A stretch of 64,000 bases of DNA from Tausonia pullulans (Eukaryota; Basidiomycota; Tremellomycetes; Cystofilobasidiales; Mrakiaceae). The position numbers and the translations under genes are program-made. The stretch covers positions 1,426,001-1,490,000 of the forward strand of contig OX637620.1 in NCBI GenBank assembly GCA_951802195.1, read 5' to 3'. Positions 35,047-45,859 of this stretch are shown piece by piece. Every line of letters starts with the position of its first letter. The first letter of the stretch is position 1. Below the pieces are notes generated by a model. That model was given only the letters and a program-made list of their open reading frames with translations, was not told the DNA's origin and did not search any database.

Positions 35047-36304
35047 ATGCTTCGCTCTGCCCGCTCCATCCCCGCCCTCCGCGCCTCGGCGTTCCAGCAA
35101 CGCACGCTCGCATCCTCGACTCTCTTCTCCCGCGCCTGGGAGAAAGAGAAGCTCCCGACCATCAAAGCCGAGCTCAAGACTCGTGGCCTCTCGACGTGCG
35201 TTCCGACCCTCCCTACCATTCGCGCGATCTCCTGCGTGGCTTCCTCCAAACCGGCATCCATATCAGGAAGGAAGGAAGCTGAGCTTGATGGAGCTGACAG
35301 TCTGGTTCTTTGTGTTCATCCAGCACCGGCAACAAGCCGACCCTCGTCTCGCGCATCAAGCAGGCCGAGGCCGCACTTGCGACCCCCGCTTCTCGCCAGG
35401 CCTCGTCGAAGCCGCCTACGAAGTCTGAGGAGTCCGAGGAGACGATCCTCGCCCCTGAGGAGGTCGAGATTTCGTCTTCACAGACGTCCGAAGTCCCTAA
35501 GGCGTCCGAGGTGACCCAGACCTCGACCGAGCGACCTGGACGTGAGTAACTCTCCAGCCCTCCCGTTTCTGTTTTGGTCTCAACTCTGACGTCGTCTCAC
35601 CTCCTTTCCAGTTCCCGACAACCAGGCAAGCCCGGGTGCCTCTGCTTTCGACAATGTCGCCCTTCCTGCTCGGACCACTCTTCCAGAGGCTGAGACCCCG
35701 ATCGTGCGTGTTGCTTGGCCTTGATCGCATACCGACGTTTCGCGCGTCGTCATCGATGCGACGGAAGTCAATGCGTCATACACAAAGTCGCGTGTCCCTG
35801 ACAACGATGCCATCTTTCTTCCTACCCTCATAGCCCACTATTCTCTCTCAGGGCTCGTCCGAGTTCCCCCCTACGCCGGCCCCCGAGGAGGACTCGGCCC
35901 CTTCCTCCCCCAAGGTCCTCACCACCGCCTCTGCCTCGACCCACATCGACGACGGCCCTCGTTCCGGCGTCCACGCCTCGGGCGACGCGACAGCCATTGA
36001 CCTCGCTGAGAACGACGAGGAGAACGCAGGACCCAAGGAGTTCAAGTACCAGAAGCGGCCTCTGAATGACGAGGAGAGATCCGGTCTCCTCCTTGGTGGT
36101 CTTATCATCGCCGGTGGCGCGTTCCTCGGTCACTTTTTCTCGACGAAGAAGCCGTCGTCGATCGAGGGCAAGCTGGAGAAGAAGGTCGAGGACAAGATCC
36201 AGGAAGGTAAGGACGCCATCAAGGGCAAGGCCGAGGCTGCTGTCGAGAAGGGAAAGAAGAAGGCGGAGGACGCTAAGAATGCCGTCAAGGAGAAGACCAA
36301 GTAG
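35047..36304 (+). CDS. mitochondrial SAP-domain membrane protein (Aim34-like)
   Basis: Four exons: 35047-35195, 35324-35541, 35612-35703, 35852-36304; 303 residues. The N terminus MLRSARSIPALRASAFQQRT is a typical mitochondrial targeting sequence. It is followed by a SAP motif (KEKLPTIKAELKTRGLST, then TGNKPTLVSRIKQAE) at about residues 33-67, Ser/Glu-rich linker sequence, one membrane helix (SGLLLGGLIIAGGAFLGHFF, about residue 243) and a long Lys/Glu/Ala helix tail. Aim34 of yeast has the same order: presequence, SAP, transmembrane segment; its role is poorly known. SAP domains usually bind DNA, so nucleoid attachment to the inner membrane is possible but only inference. Confidence 0.75.
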
Positions 36305-36586
36305 ATGGATGGCGGGCGGACCGGAACTTGTGATTTGAATGTGCCAGAATTTTACCCAACGCGCTCGAGCTCTCCAAATTCATTTACTGTTTCTCTCTAT
36401 CTATCAAGCTGTCCATATCTTTCCGACCATCCCTGAGACGACAGTTGTGCCATGGTAAAGCAATGTGAGCCTGTCGTTCGGCGCGTCCATGAATAGAGGG
36501 CCGTGCGTGCTCACCCGAGGAGGAGGATTTCGAGAGGCTGCCAGCCGAGGAAGCACCAACCACCAACCCACTTCTCGTCTCTCACC

Positions 36587-38293
36587 ATGCCACCGTCCGT
36601 TGGAGCACCGAAGAAGTCCAAGTCGTCAACGTCGCGCAAGTCCAAGAGCTCGTGGCGTAAGGCCATCGATATCTCCGATGTCACGCAGGCTCAGGAGGAG
36701 AAGCGCGCCGAGGAGCGGGTCACCGGGTGAGTGCGACGTCGGTCTGACTCGCGTGAGGGCACGACTGGCCGAAGGCACCCCGCACTCGTGTCAATGTTGG
36801 ATCCTATCAGGGATGCTGATATCCAGACGGCCTCGACAGTTCCACCGCTGCGTCCAAGCCGGACGACCAGCTCTTCATGATCGACACCAAAGGAGACGAC
36901 GAGGGTGCGTCGCCGCCGCTGTCTTTCGCGTATTCCCGACGCGACTTTCCAAACCTGCCCGCCGTTGGCTCACCCGACTTTCCCTTCCTTCGTGTCTCAA
37001 TAGTCCAGCGACTGAAGCCGCCCAAGAAGCTGCTCAAGTCGCAGCAGATCCTCGCCCAAAGGTCCCAGCACCCAGCAGTCTTCTCGAAGCCCTCGTCGTC
37101 GGCTCCGCCATCCAAGAAACACCTCACACAGGAGCAAAAGGACCGCCTCCGTCGAATTGCCCGCAAGGACGTCAAGGGACCCTTCAATGCCATCATCGCC
37201 AACGACCCGACCAAGTGGGGCGATGGCTCGGCCCTTTTCAACGGCCACGAGGGTGGCAAAGAGTACGACGCCTGGGTTGCCGCGGGTGGCGCCGAGACCC
37301 AGGGCGAGTGGGACGGTCCTCGGACGTTCATCCAGAAGAAGGTCAAGACGCCCAAGACGCTTGCGACCATGATCAGACCCGAGGTTCCTGCAGTCCGTGA
37401 GCCTGCGACGGGTCAGTCGTACAACCCAACGCAGGAGGCCCACCAGGCGCTCCTCCAGCAGGCGTACGACGTCGAGGTTGCGCGGATCGCCGAGGAGCAG
37501 AGGAGCAGGGTCATCAAGGACAAGATGGCCGCCGCGAGGAAGGACGAGCAGGAGCGGGATGGTCCGTCCAAAGAGCTCGTCTACGGTATGCAGGTCGATC
37601 TGCCCAAGGAGGGCGAGGACATCGATGCGGAAGAGGGCGCCGACAGGGAGGAAGGCGAGGCTGAGGGAGCTGAGTGGAAGAAGTCGCTTAAGCGTCCGGA
37701 GAGGAAAACCAGGCAGCAGCGACTGAAGGCCCAGAAGGGGGCGGCTAAGGTTCGTCTTTTACATTACTCATTTGTTCATGACTGCGCATGGGCTTTCGCT
37801 GACCACCTCCTACTCCGCCTCCTACCTAGGCAGCCGAGCAGGCGGCTGCTCTCAAGTCGAAACGGCTCCACCAGACGATCAACACGCTCCCGACGCTTCG
37901 CAAGTCGATCAACCGGGAGATGACGCAGCGCGAGCAGACTCTGGCCGCCCGCGAGCTCGAACGCCAGAACCGGATGAAGGCCGGTCTCGCCGGCGTCAAG
38001 GTCGGCAAGCACGTCGTCGGGCCCGGAGGCGAGGTCGATGTCCAGCTTGGGGAGGAACTCAGCGAGAGCTGGCGTGCTATCAAGGTTCGTACTACTTCGT
38101 CGATATGGCTTGCTGTTTTACGTTAGCTGACCCCCTCTCCGTCCGTCTTCAGCCCGAGGGAAACCTCTTCAAGGATCGCTTCACGTCCATGCAGCACCGT
38201 GCCCTTGTCGAGCCTCGGAAGCCGATTGCGCCGAAGCACCGCCGGGGTACTATCAAGCAGTACGAGAAGCACGCATGGAAGCGATTCGAGTAG
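36587..38293 (+). CDS. NOP53: Ribosome biogenesis protein Nop53
   Basis: Five exons: 36587-36726, 36840-36904, 37004-37749, 37830-38084, 38153-38293; 448 residues. Nop53/GLTSCR2 features in order: basic N terminus (KSKSSWRKAIDISDVTQ), then DQLFMIDTKGDDE carrying the LFxID-type arch-interaction motif (LFMIDTKG) that recruits the exosome helicase Mtr4, then charged helices, and the conserved C terminus (NLFKDRFTSMQHRALVEPRK, HRRGTIKQYEKHAWKRFE). It acts in nucleolar 60S maturation and 7S pre-rRNA processing. The first intron acceptor (CGACAG at 36839) was chosen because it alone keeps frame. Confidence 0.93.
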
Positions 38294-38508
38294 AAGGAGA
38301 GCCTTGTCGAATAGACGGCGGGTTCGGGTCTCGTTTTCTCGCGCCATCATGTCACGATCCTTATGTCTACCCTTCACATTATGTGCTTTACTTTCGAAAG
38401 GGAGACGGTTGATGATCGTGTCGCGTACAAAAGTTCCTGAAAACAAAGCTAGAGAGAAAAAGGGAGGTTGAAAAGAGGGAGAGAGAGAGAAACATGGGAA
38501 CTGAGCTC

Positions 38509-41500
38509 TTACTCCATAAGCTGCTCCTCATCGTGTTGCTCCTCCCCCTCTTGCTGAGCCGCTGCCTCCCCCTCCGTCCGTTTTTCCATCGCTTTTATCT
38601 GGCTCTCAAGCAGGTGGAGTTTCTCCTTCTGCCGCTGGCGGTAGATGGCCTGCTTCTGGCGGTTGCGAGCGCGGGCCTCCTCGAGTTTGGCGGCCTTGCG
38701 CTCTGCCTCCACCTCGGGCGACTCTAGGTCATAGTTGGACGGTCCAGGCTCGAACGCCGGGTCGTTCGGGTCGTAAGCGTGGTCGACAACAGGGAGGGGT
38801 TCTCCCTGTTGGGCGAGCGACTGAATGTGCGCCTCGAGATTCGCCTGCGAGTAAGCCGGGTCGGACGAAATATCGGCGGGAAACTGCGAAGCGTCAAAGT
38901 CTTCGAGGTGCGCCACGGCGGCGGCTGCGATGGCAGCAGCAGCTTCGGCGGCAGCTGTGGCCTCCTGCTCGGCGAGAGATTTTTCTTTCTCGTCGAAGTC
39001 CTGGCGACCGAGAAAATATTAGGACAATACTAATGAAAAAGAGGGAAGTTTGAGGGGATACTTACCTGGCGCCAGATCGTCAAGGCCGCCTCGCCGCCCT
39101 CGAGCGTCTTGATGAACTCTTCGAGCGCCTTGGTCTCCCGAATGCGCTTTTCGCGGTCGCGTTGAAGGTGGTTAATATAGTCCTTGGCCATCTTGACAAC
39201 AGTGAGATGCCCGCTCTCGGTCGCGGGAACCTCAAGGCCATCAACGAGGCCGGTCTCCGGGTCGCGAGCGTCAGAAGCCTCAGTGAGGTCGGTGGTGGTG
39301 CGGCTGAAGTGTCATTATCGTGGCCGTCAAGTCAGCTTAAGAAGCACCATCCGACAGTGAGGGGCAACCAGCACTCACAAGAGGACCCTCAGAGCAGGGA
39401 CAGAATCGCGCAGGGCGTCGTAGTTCAAGCTGAGGCCAGCGATGTAGGCCGGATCGAGCTGAGGCCCGGAGCGAGAGGAGATGCTAGACCTGCGAGGCTG
39501 GCTCCGGCCTCCCAAAGAAGTTCTTCCGCGCTTCCTCGTCGCCGGGGCGGAGCTTGCGTAGTCGTCATCGTCGTCGTCCTCGTCATCGTCGCTGAGGCGC
39601 TCCCTCTTCTTGCTCTTGCCCATTGAGGCTCGGGTCCGCTTGGGACGCCCGGCGCTAGTGATCTCCTCGGCCGGTGGCTCCAGTTCGCGGACGGTGCCGT
39701 CCTCGTTGAGCGGGTTGCCCTTGAGGTCGCAGGGGACCATCTTGCCAGTTCCGTCATCAACATGCGGGACCCAGTTGCCTTCGCCGACCTCGAGGTCGAT
39801 AACCGTAATGGAGCTGGGCTTGAGCTTGGGTTTCATCACACGCTGCTTCCTCGTCGTCGCGGGCTTGTAAGGGATAGCACTGTCAGGAAGGGGTTCTTCG
39901 TCAGCAGCTATTACTCCATTCGGTTTTTTATATACAAAAGGCTCGTTCTCACTCCTCGTCATGCTCGCTCGCTGGCTCGAGCTCGTCATCGTCGTCGTCC
40001 ATTTCCTCGTCCTCATCTTCGTCGTCGTCGTCTTCGTCATCCACCCTGCGGCGTGCGCACCGGCTACCGCTCTGCTTTGACGAAGATCGCTGGGGCGTAT
40101 TGAACTCGGACCCATCGTTCTCTACCTGCTCGACACGGCGGACGGTGACAGCTCCACCGGGACCGGGGCCAGACTCGGTAGAGGCCTTGCCGTTGCCGTG
40201 GCGTTCGAGACGCTCAATCTCCTCGGCGGTGAAGGGTTTGATGCCGCAGTCTACACGCACGACCGAAGGATGAGTTAATCAGCCTCCGCGATTCCAGGGA
40301 GGTAAGATCCATCGTTTTTTGACACTTGGTACTGACAATTGTACTTGCTGTTGCCACGAACACCAAGTCGACGAGTGCGGATGCCAGCGAAGGCAGCACG
40401 GATGGACTTGCCGAACGTCGCCGCATTGACGGGCTGGCGGTCATCGGAGTCGAGTCAGCACCGATCGGCACTTTAGTCTTGTGATCTGCTCCAAGGGCAC
40501 TGACCTTGACACCCGCGGCTTCGCAGACCTCATTATAGCTAGCAAACATCGCCGTTCGCTGGATAGTAGTGTGAGGGGACGGCTCGTAATGTTTGTGAAG
40601 CCATTGTGTGGCGAATTGGTTGACCACTAGGGGAAGGGAGAGAGGGCGATGGGAGAGAGGACGATGGGAGAGAGGGCGATAGGAGTCAACGGAGCACTCT
40701 CTCACCTTCAAATAGATCTCTTTACACTCACCAACACGGTGCTTTCTGTCCCTACCATCGTGGGCTTCGAGCTGGTGCTCATCCTCGTCTCCGTCGGCCT
40801 TGGCTTCGGCGGACTCCTGGCCCTCAATGGGCTGGGCCTCCCCCTCCCCCTCATGGCCGCCCTCGACATTGTGCTCGCCGGCTGCGCCACTATGGTCGTG
40901 GTGCATCGCGTCAAACTCGGCGAGATGCGCTGCATCGGCGAGTTCCGGACTGAAGGCGGATGGCGGCAGGGGGAGCAAGGAAGTAGCAAACCCAAACAAG
41001 GGACAGACGGCGGCGACGAGGCGGTGTATCAGTGAGTGTCAGTCGATTGAGGACAATCGCCAGCCCAAAGCAAAGGCAAAAAAAACGCACTCGACGAGAC
41101 TGTCCGGAAGGTGATGAGCAAGGTCCTGCGCATGCTCTGGGTCGAGGTGAGGCTGGTCGAACGCGCCGTGGTCGTGCTGGCCCACCTCACCGAGACCTTC
41201 AGCCTCGCCCTCACCCAAGCCGTTCTGAACATACACGGGACATTGGCCATCAGTCAACCCTGCGAAAAGGCATCAGGCGTCGGCTGAGTGTGGATGGCCG
41301 TCGCTCACAGCAACCGTCATCAAGGCAACGGTTGCTGTGAGCGACGGAGGAGGAAGGGAGACATCCACCCGGCCCGATCCGCACGTGCAGTACGCGAACC
41401 GGACAGCAGGCATCCAAAAGGATATCCCTAACGTGTGGATGTCTAGACTAAGGCGAGTCGTGAGGGGGTCGGGCAAGGGCAGGTCGCCTCGCTGTCAAGC

Positions 41501-41858
41501 AACGGGCGGAGGGAGACGGGCGTCGCGCGTTCTCGTCCAAACTCACCTCGTCGCCCTTGTTGCCGTCAACGTCTACCCCGCTGGCAGCGAGGTTGGCCTT
41601 TGCATTGGCCTCGGCCGCGGCCTGGACGATTTCCATCAGCTGCTCCTCGCCTCCGGTCCATACGCCGCCTTCGAGGCCGGTCGCGGCCTCCTCCTCGCCC
41701 GCAGGCCAGGCAGGCTCGCCCTGGTGCGAGGCCTGGCTCGCGAGCGCCGAGAGGACGGAGAGGGCATCGGCATTTGTACCCTCGGTAGCAGGGGCGACTG
41801 CTGCCTCGGAATAGGGCGGTTGCGGGGCGGTTTGTTGCTGCTCTGGCTCGCCGGACAT
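38509..41858 (-). CDS. RFX-domain transcription factor with C-terminal Yap-type bZIP motif
   Basis: Nine exons, high to low: 41858-41547, 41224-41091, 40949-40732, 40626-40505, 40433-40337, 40250-39953, 39879-39379, 39303-39066, 39000-38509; 803 residues with every phase consistent. The RFX winged helix is at about residues 222-300 ([57 protein letters not shown]). It is followed by acidic and Lys/Arg-rich linkers and a helical region ([20 protein letters not shown]). Near residues 750-780 there is [19 protein letters not shown], then [12 protein letters not shown]. This has the N-x7-R basic signature and hydrophobic spacing of Yap1/Pap1 bZIP factors. The N terminus is Gln/Ala/Glu-rich. RFX factors in fungi control cell-cycle, damage or morphogenesis genes; targets here are unknown. 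Confidence 0.8.
40636..40680. repeat. 15-bp tandem repeat, three copies
   Basis: Three direct copies of GGGAGAGAGGGCGAT (the middle one has A for G at position 11), within the third intron (40627-40731) of the RFX gene. The array is intronic and its copy number is probably variable. Confidence 0.85.
41298..41347. repeat. perfect 20-bp inverted repeat in an intron
   Basis: Arms 41298-41317 and 41328-41347 are exact reverse complements, separated by a 10-base loop (CATCAAGGCA). The structure lies in the first intron (41225-41546) of the RFX gene. At 322 bases this is the longest intron in that gene; most others are under 110. Neither arm extends beyond 20 pairs, and no terminal duplication was found. 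Confidence 0.9.
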
Positions 41859-42399
41859 GGTGGTGGGAGTGTTGGTTGGTGGGGAGAGCGTTGGCTAGGC
41901 AACAAATGGTGGCTAGCTGGCCCTGTCGCGCGGGTGGCTGGCTCCATTCTTTCCTTCTAGGCCCTCGTGGGAACTTTGATGAGTACTTCGTCTCATCTGA
42001 CTCTCGCGCCCACCTGACAAGCAGCGAAAGGAAGGGACTAATAAGAAGATGATCAGAGATACTATGAGATCAATTTTGCCCCGAATGAGAAGAAAGCGTT
42101 GCGCTTAGAGGCCTTGATGACTGCGGCGCGCGCAGATGTCTCGCAACACGCCTGAATTTGTTGAGAATATACGGCAGCAAGAAGGCTCTAGATCCACATC
42201 TCATTTCAGAACATTCCATCAGCTGGAAACAGAATGGGTAGAGAGCAACTCGACAAGGGATCTGCAAGGGGCGAACGAACGTGACGACGATCTCGGCCAG
42301 CTCCGCGCGTGCGTCCTCTCGCCCTTGCCCTTGCCTTCGCCCTCGTCGTATTTGACCGTCAACCGCCAGCACCCTTAACTGGACACCGACCTCGCGATC
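41859..42399. promoter_or_regulatory. divergent promoter, RFX gene / orphan
   Basis: 541 bases between opposite start codons. Somewhat AT-rich at 42040-42200 compared with flanking coding sequence. No RFX-type X-box was recognised with confidence. Confidence 0.4.
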
Positions 42400-43744
42400 A
42401 TGGAGCCTCATCCTGGCTCGTCGGGGTCGAATGTGGAGCCATCAGTATCTCCAGTGAGCTCCTGCTCTTCCGCGCTCTCACTGTCCATTGCCATTAACCC
42501 AAGTTTCCATGAATCTTCCCTTCTTCTCTGAACACTCACCTTCAGACCGACGCAGCTAGTCCTTCAACACGTACTGCAACTCGACCCGTTCCCAAACTCC
42601 ACATTGAGCTACCCACGGCTCCGCTGCCTCTCACAACAGCCGGCTGGTCGATGACGGCGGCCCCTTCCTCGTCTGGCGTCAAGTCCCCCAAATCGACCTC
42701 TCGCTCCTCCGGGCGCAAACGGGCCAAGTCAAATGCCACTGCTCTATCCCAGGATAGCTCAACGAGCTCCCTTCCTCGCCCTGTCGCGCGCTATCCACCT
42801 CTCCCTCCAGTGAGGAGCACTCTCAGCGACGCGCGGCCGTCTCGCTCTTTGAGGGTGCCTGCCGGCACAGCTACTGACATTGCTGTCTTTTGTCGCTCGC
42901 CGCTCGCTTTAGTCCTCTCCATACACCGGGCCACGCAATTATGACGCTCTCTTCTCTTTTGTCGATGAGCCTCAGCCTATGGGTGAAGATTCGCGAGAAA
43001 CGAAGTCGGCCCTGGCCCTCGACCTCGGCGGCCATCCCCTGTCCAAGGGGCGCGAGTTGTCTACCTTCCGGGACTGGGCCGAGCCTGCCCCAGCAATGGC
43101 TTCTGAGGAGGATGAGGGAGCCCAGATGCAACAAATAATCGAACGGCTTCAGGAGGACGCTGTCAATGCGTCGTTCAAGCCTGTCTCGAATTCAGGACGT
43201 AAGTGTGGCGCGCTGAGCTGAGGGCGTTGTGTGCGCGCCATTCTGATCACCATGTCTCTCTGCCATCTCGACGTCCCACCTCACCCGGATCCACTGAAGC
43301 CCTGTACATATTTCTCTTCTCTCAGTGTTTTCCCCTCGTAGAACTCTCAGCTGATCGTCATCTTTCCCTCACCTCGCCCATCGCCGTCAGGGACGCATAC
43401 TTGCCGCACGCCGGGCCTGAAGATTTCAGGTCGCAAGCCTACCTTCCGAGCGCTGGTATGGTCCTCAAGCAGACCGAGAGCCGACCGGAGGATTATTCGC
43501 GCATGGCCGGCCGGAGAGGGGTCGGCTGCATGGCGTGCCTGGCTGCCGCGCTTCTCTTCACATGTACAGGTGCGTACTGCATGCCGGAGACGCCACCATG
43601 CCTTGATCAAGTGTGCCTAGCTGATTCGTCCTGTTGCGTTGCACACTCACTTTAGATTGTTGCTGTTGCTGTTAGTTCGACGCCGACCTCGCGCTACACA
43701 CTGGCACCATCTCCCTCGAGCGCCTCCCTCCCGTTTTCACTTAG
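42400..43744 (+). CDS. orphan protein, about 283 residues
   Basis: Five exons: 42400-42453, 42546-42809, 42913-43198, 43391-43569, 43676-43744, in phase throughout. The N-terminal third is Ser/Pro/Thr-rich and basic (KSPKSTSRSSGRKRAKS, a likely nuclear localisation signal). The middle exon reads like folded protein (SPYTGPRNYDALFSFVDEPQ, then STFRDWAEPAPAM and MQQIIERLQEDAVNASFKPV). The fourth exon is Arg/Trp-rich (GRKPTFRALVWSSSRP). The last exon gives FDADLALHTGTISLERLPPV. The fourth exon has an alternative open frame, so its reading is the least certain; the frame chosen is the only one that joins both neighbours. No family was recognised. Confidence 0.55.
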
Positions 43745-44164
43745 AAATCCATACCTTGCCTCCTGCATATGATATCAGCTTCATTCCTTTTGCTTTTGTC
43801 GCACCTTGTAGCTCTCCTCGTTCCCTCTCTGCAATAATACATTCCTTCTTTTTGCCTGTCGAAGCTGCGCATAACTCGTGCCATCATATTCTATATTTCT
43901 CTTCCGACCCATTCGCTTTGCAAGCACACACGTACCGAGGTGTGACCATCTCTCGTCCCAGAGGTTTGAGCTGAGAACTCCCCGGATGACGCCTTTGATG
44001 AGATGGCATGCGTGGGAACTCTATGCAAGGGGCGGTAATAGGGCGGGCGGACATGCCAGGAGAAAGAGCGCTTCCCACGCGAAAAGGACGACCCTCGAAC
44101 GCCCATCATAGCAGCTCTCAGGCTAGCCGCAACCGCTAAACACCTTCTCCCCCTTCGCCGCACT
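43745..44164. other. intergenic, no gene seen
   Basis: 420 bases, moderately AT-rich at 43780-43930, holding the orphan's 3' UTR and the pyrophosphatase promoter. Confidence 0.45.
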
Positions 44165-45859
44165 ATGTCCTACGAGACCCGCCTCATCGGGGTGAGTCCC
44201 CGCCTGTCCCTGGGACCAGTGATGGCGCGACCCAGAGGCTGACCGTGCGACACGCACTCGCGCCTTTTCCTCTTCTAGGCCCCCAATACCCTCGGTTCGC
44301 ATCGCTCTAGCGCCTGTTCGTTTGGCCGCCTGTACTCTGGCTTACATCTGCTTCCCTGTCATCAGAGCACCGTGTGTTCATCGAGAAGGAGGGAAAGGTC
44401 GTTTCCCCCTTCCAGTGAGCGCTCGTTCCCTCCTCGTGCCTTGCTCGCCGTGCTCTAGCCCCCGTCCTGCGCCTTCGGCCGGCGGCATCGCACCTCACCC
44501 AACGAGCCAGCTGGGCTGATGCGTATTTTGTGTGTCCCAGTGACATCCCCCTCTTCGCCGATGAGTCCAAGACCATCCTCAACATGATCGTTGAGGTCCC
44601 CCGCTGGACCAACGTGAGTCGCTCGCGTCCTCGACTCAGCTTGCGACGGGTTCTAGCTCTTCTGCTGGTCGAATGTCTAACACGCTCCCTTGCTGCTCTC
44701 CAGGCTAAGATGGAGATCTCCAAGGAGGAGAACTTCAACCCCATCAAGCAGGACATCAAGAAGGTGCGTCGCGCCGTCTGTTCGTCTTCGACCGCTTTGT
44801 TTCTAGGCTGACTGAGGCTCGGTCTCCATCTCTCCAGGGCAAGCTCCGCTTCGTCCGCAACTGCTTCCCTCACCATGGTTACATCTGGAACTACGGTAAG
44901 GTTTTACAGCGAGTGCATTGCATCTCGGAGTGTGCTGAGGTTGACCCGCTCTTTCGCGCGTTCTTTTACAGGTGCCTTCCCCCAGGTACGCCACCCATTT
45001 ACGCCGACAATGCCGTCTGGCTGAGCTTCCTCTGACGACCCTCGTCCGCACCGACAGACCTGGGAGGACCCCGCCCAGATCCACCCGGAGACCAAGGCCG
45101 CCGGTGACAACGACCCCCTCGACGTCTGCGAGATCGGAGAGCAGGTTGGTTACGTTGGCCAGGTCAAGCAGGTCAAGGTTCTCGGCATCATGTGAGTGGG
45201 CGCCTTTTTTCTTGTTGCTAGGAACCAAGGTCCTGATTCGAGCCGGCGTGCACGCATACAGGGCCCTCCTCGACGAGGGCGAGACCGACTGGAAGGTCAT
45301 CGTTGTCGACGTCAACGACCCCCTCGCCTCGAAGCTCAATGACATTGAGGATGTCGAGAGGCACCTTCCGGGCCTTGTCCGTGCGACCAACGAGTGGTTC
45401 CGCATCTACAAAATCCCCGACGGCAAGCCCGAGAACAACTTCGCCTTCTCCGGCGAGGCCAAGAACAAGAAGTATGCCATCGAGATCATCCACGAGTGCC
45501 ACGAGGCTTGGAGGAAGCTCATCTCGGGAGAGTCGCCTGCCAAGACCAAGGACTACGAGCTCTCTATGTGAGCCGCGATGACCTTGACGCCCGCGCAACG
45601 TTCCACTTGAAGCTAACTTATCGCCCCTCTCACTCTCCAGTGTCAACTCCTCCCAGGAATCCTCCCCCGGCTTCACCCAGACTGCCGACGTTCCTCCCGC
45701 TTCCGGGGCCCCCGCCGCCCCCATCGATGGATCCAGTGGGTTTCATCCGCTGCTGCTCGCTTCCATCGCATCGCTTTTCCCCATCGCTAACGGCCTTCCT
45801 TTCTTCCTCCCCCAGTCTCCAAGTGGTTCTACATTTCGTCCAACTCGGCCTCCCTCTAA
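44165..45859 (+). CDS. IPP1: Inorganic pyrophosphatase
   Basis: Eleven exons: 44165-44191, 44279-44294, 44366-44414, 44541-44613, 44704-44763, 44838-44895, 44972-44985, 45058-45191, 45262-45567, 45641-45735, 45816-45859; 291 residues. The family I soluble pyrophosphatase signature [11 protein letters not shown] carries the metal-binding aspartates, and GHH-type substrate residues follow ([20 protein letters not shown]). [20 protein letters not shown] and [20 protein letters not shown] are also diagnostic. It hydrolyses pyrophosphate to drive biosynthetic reactions in the cytosol. Two exons are tiny (16 and 14 bases) yet carry conserved residues. No mitochondrial presequence is present, so this is the cytosolic form. 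Confidence 0.96.

Noticed and set aside
41298-41347. Inverted repeat read as a complete MITE
   Set aside because: The arms enclose only 10 bases and no target-site duplication flanks them, so it is described simply as a hairpin.
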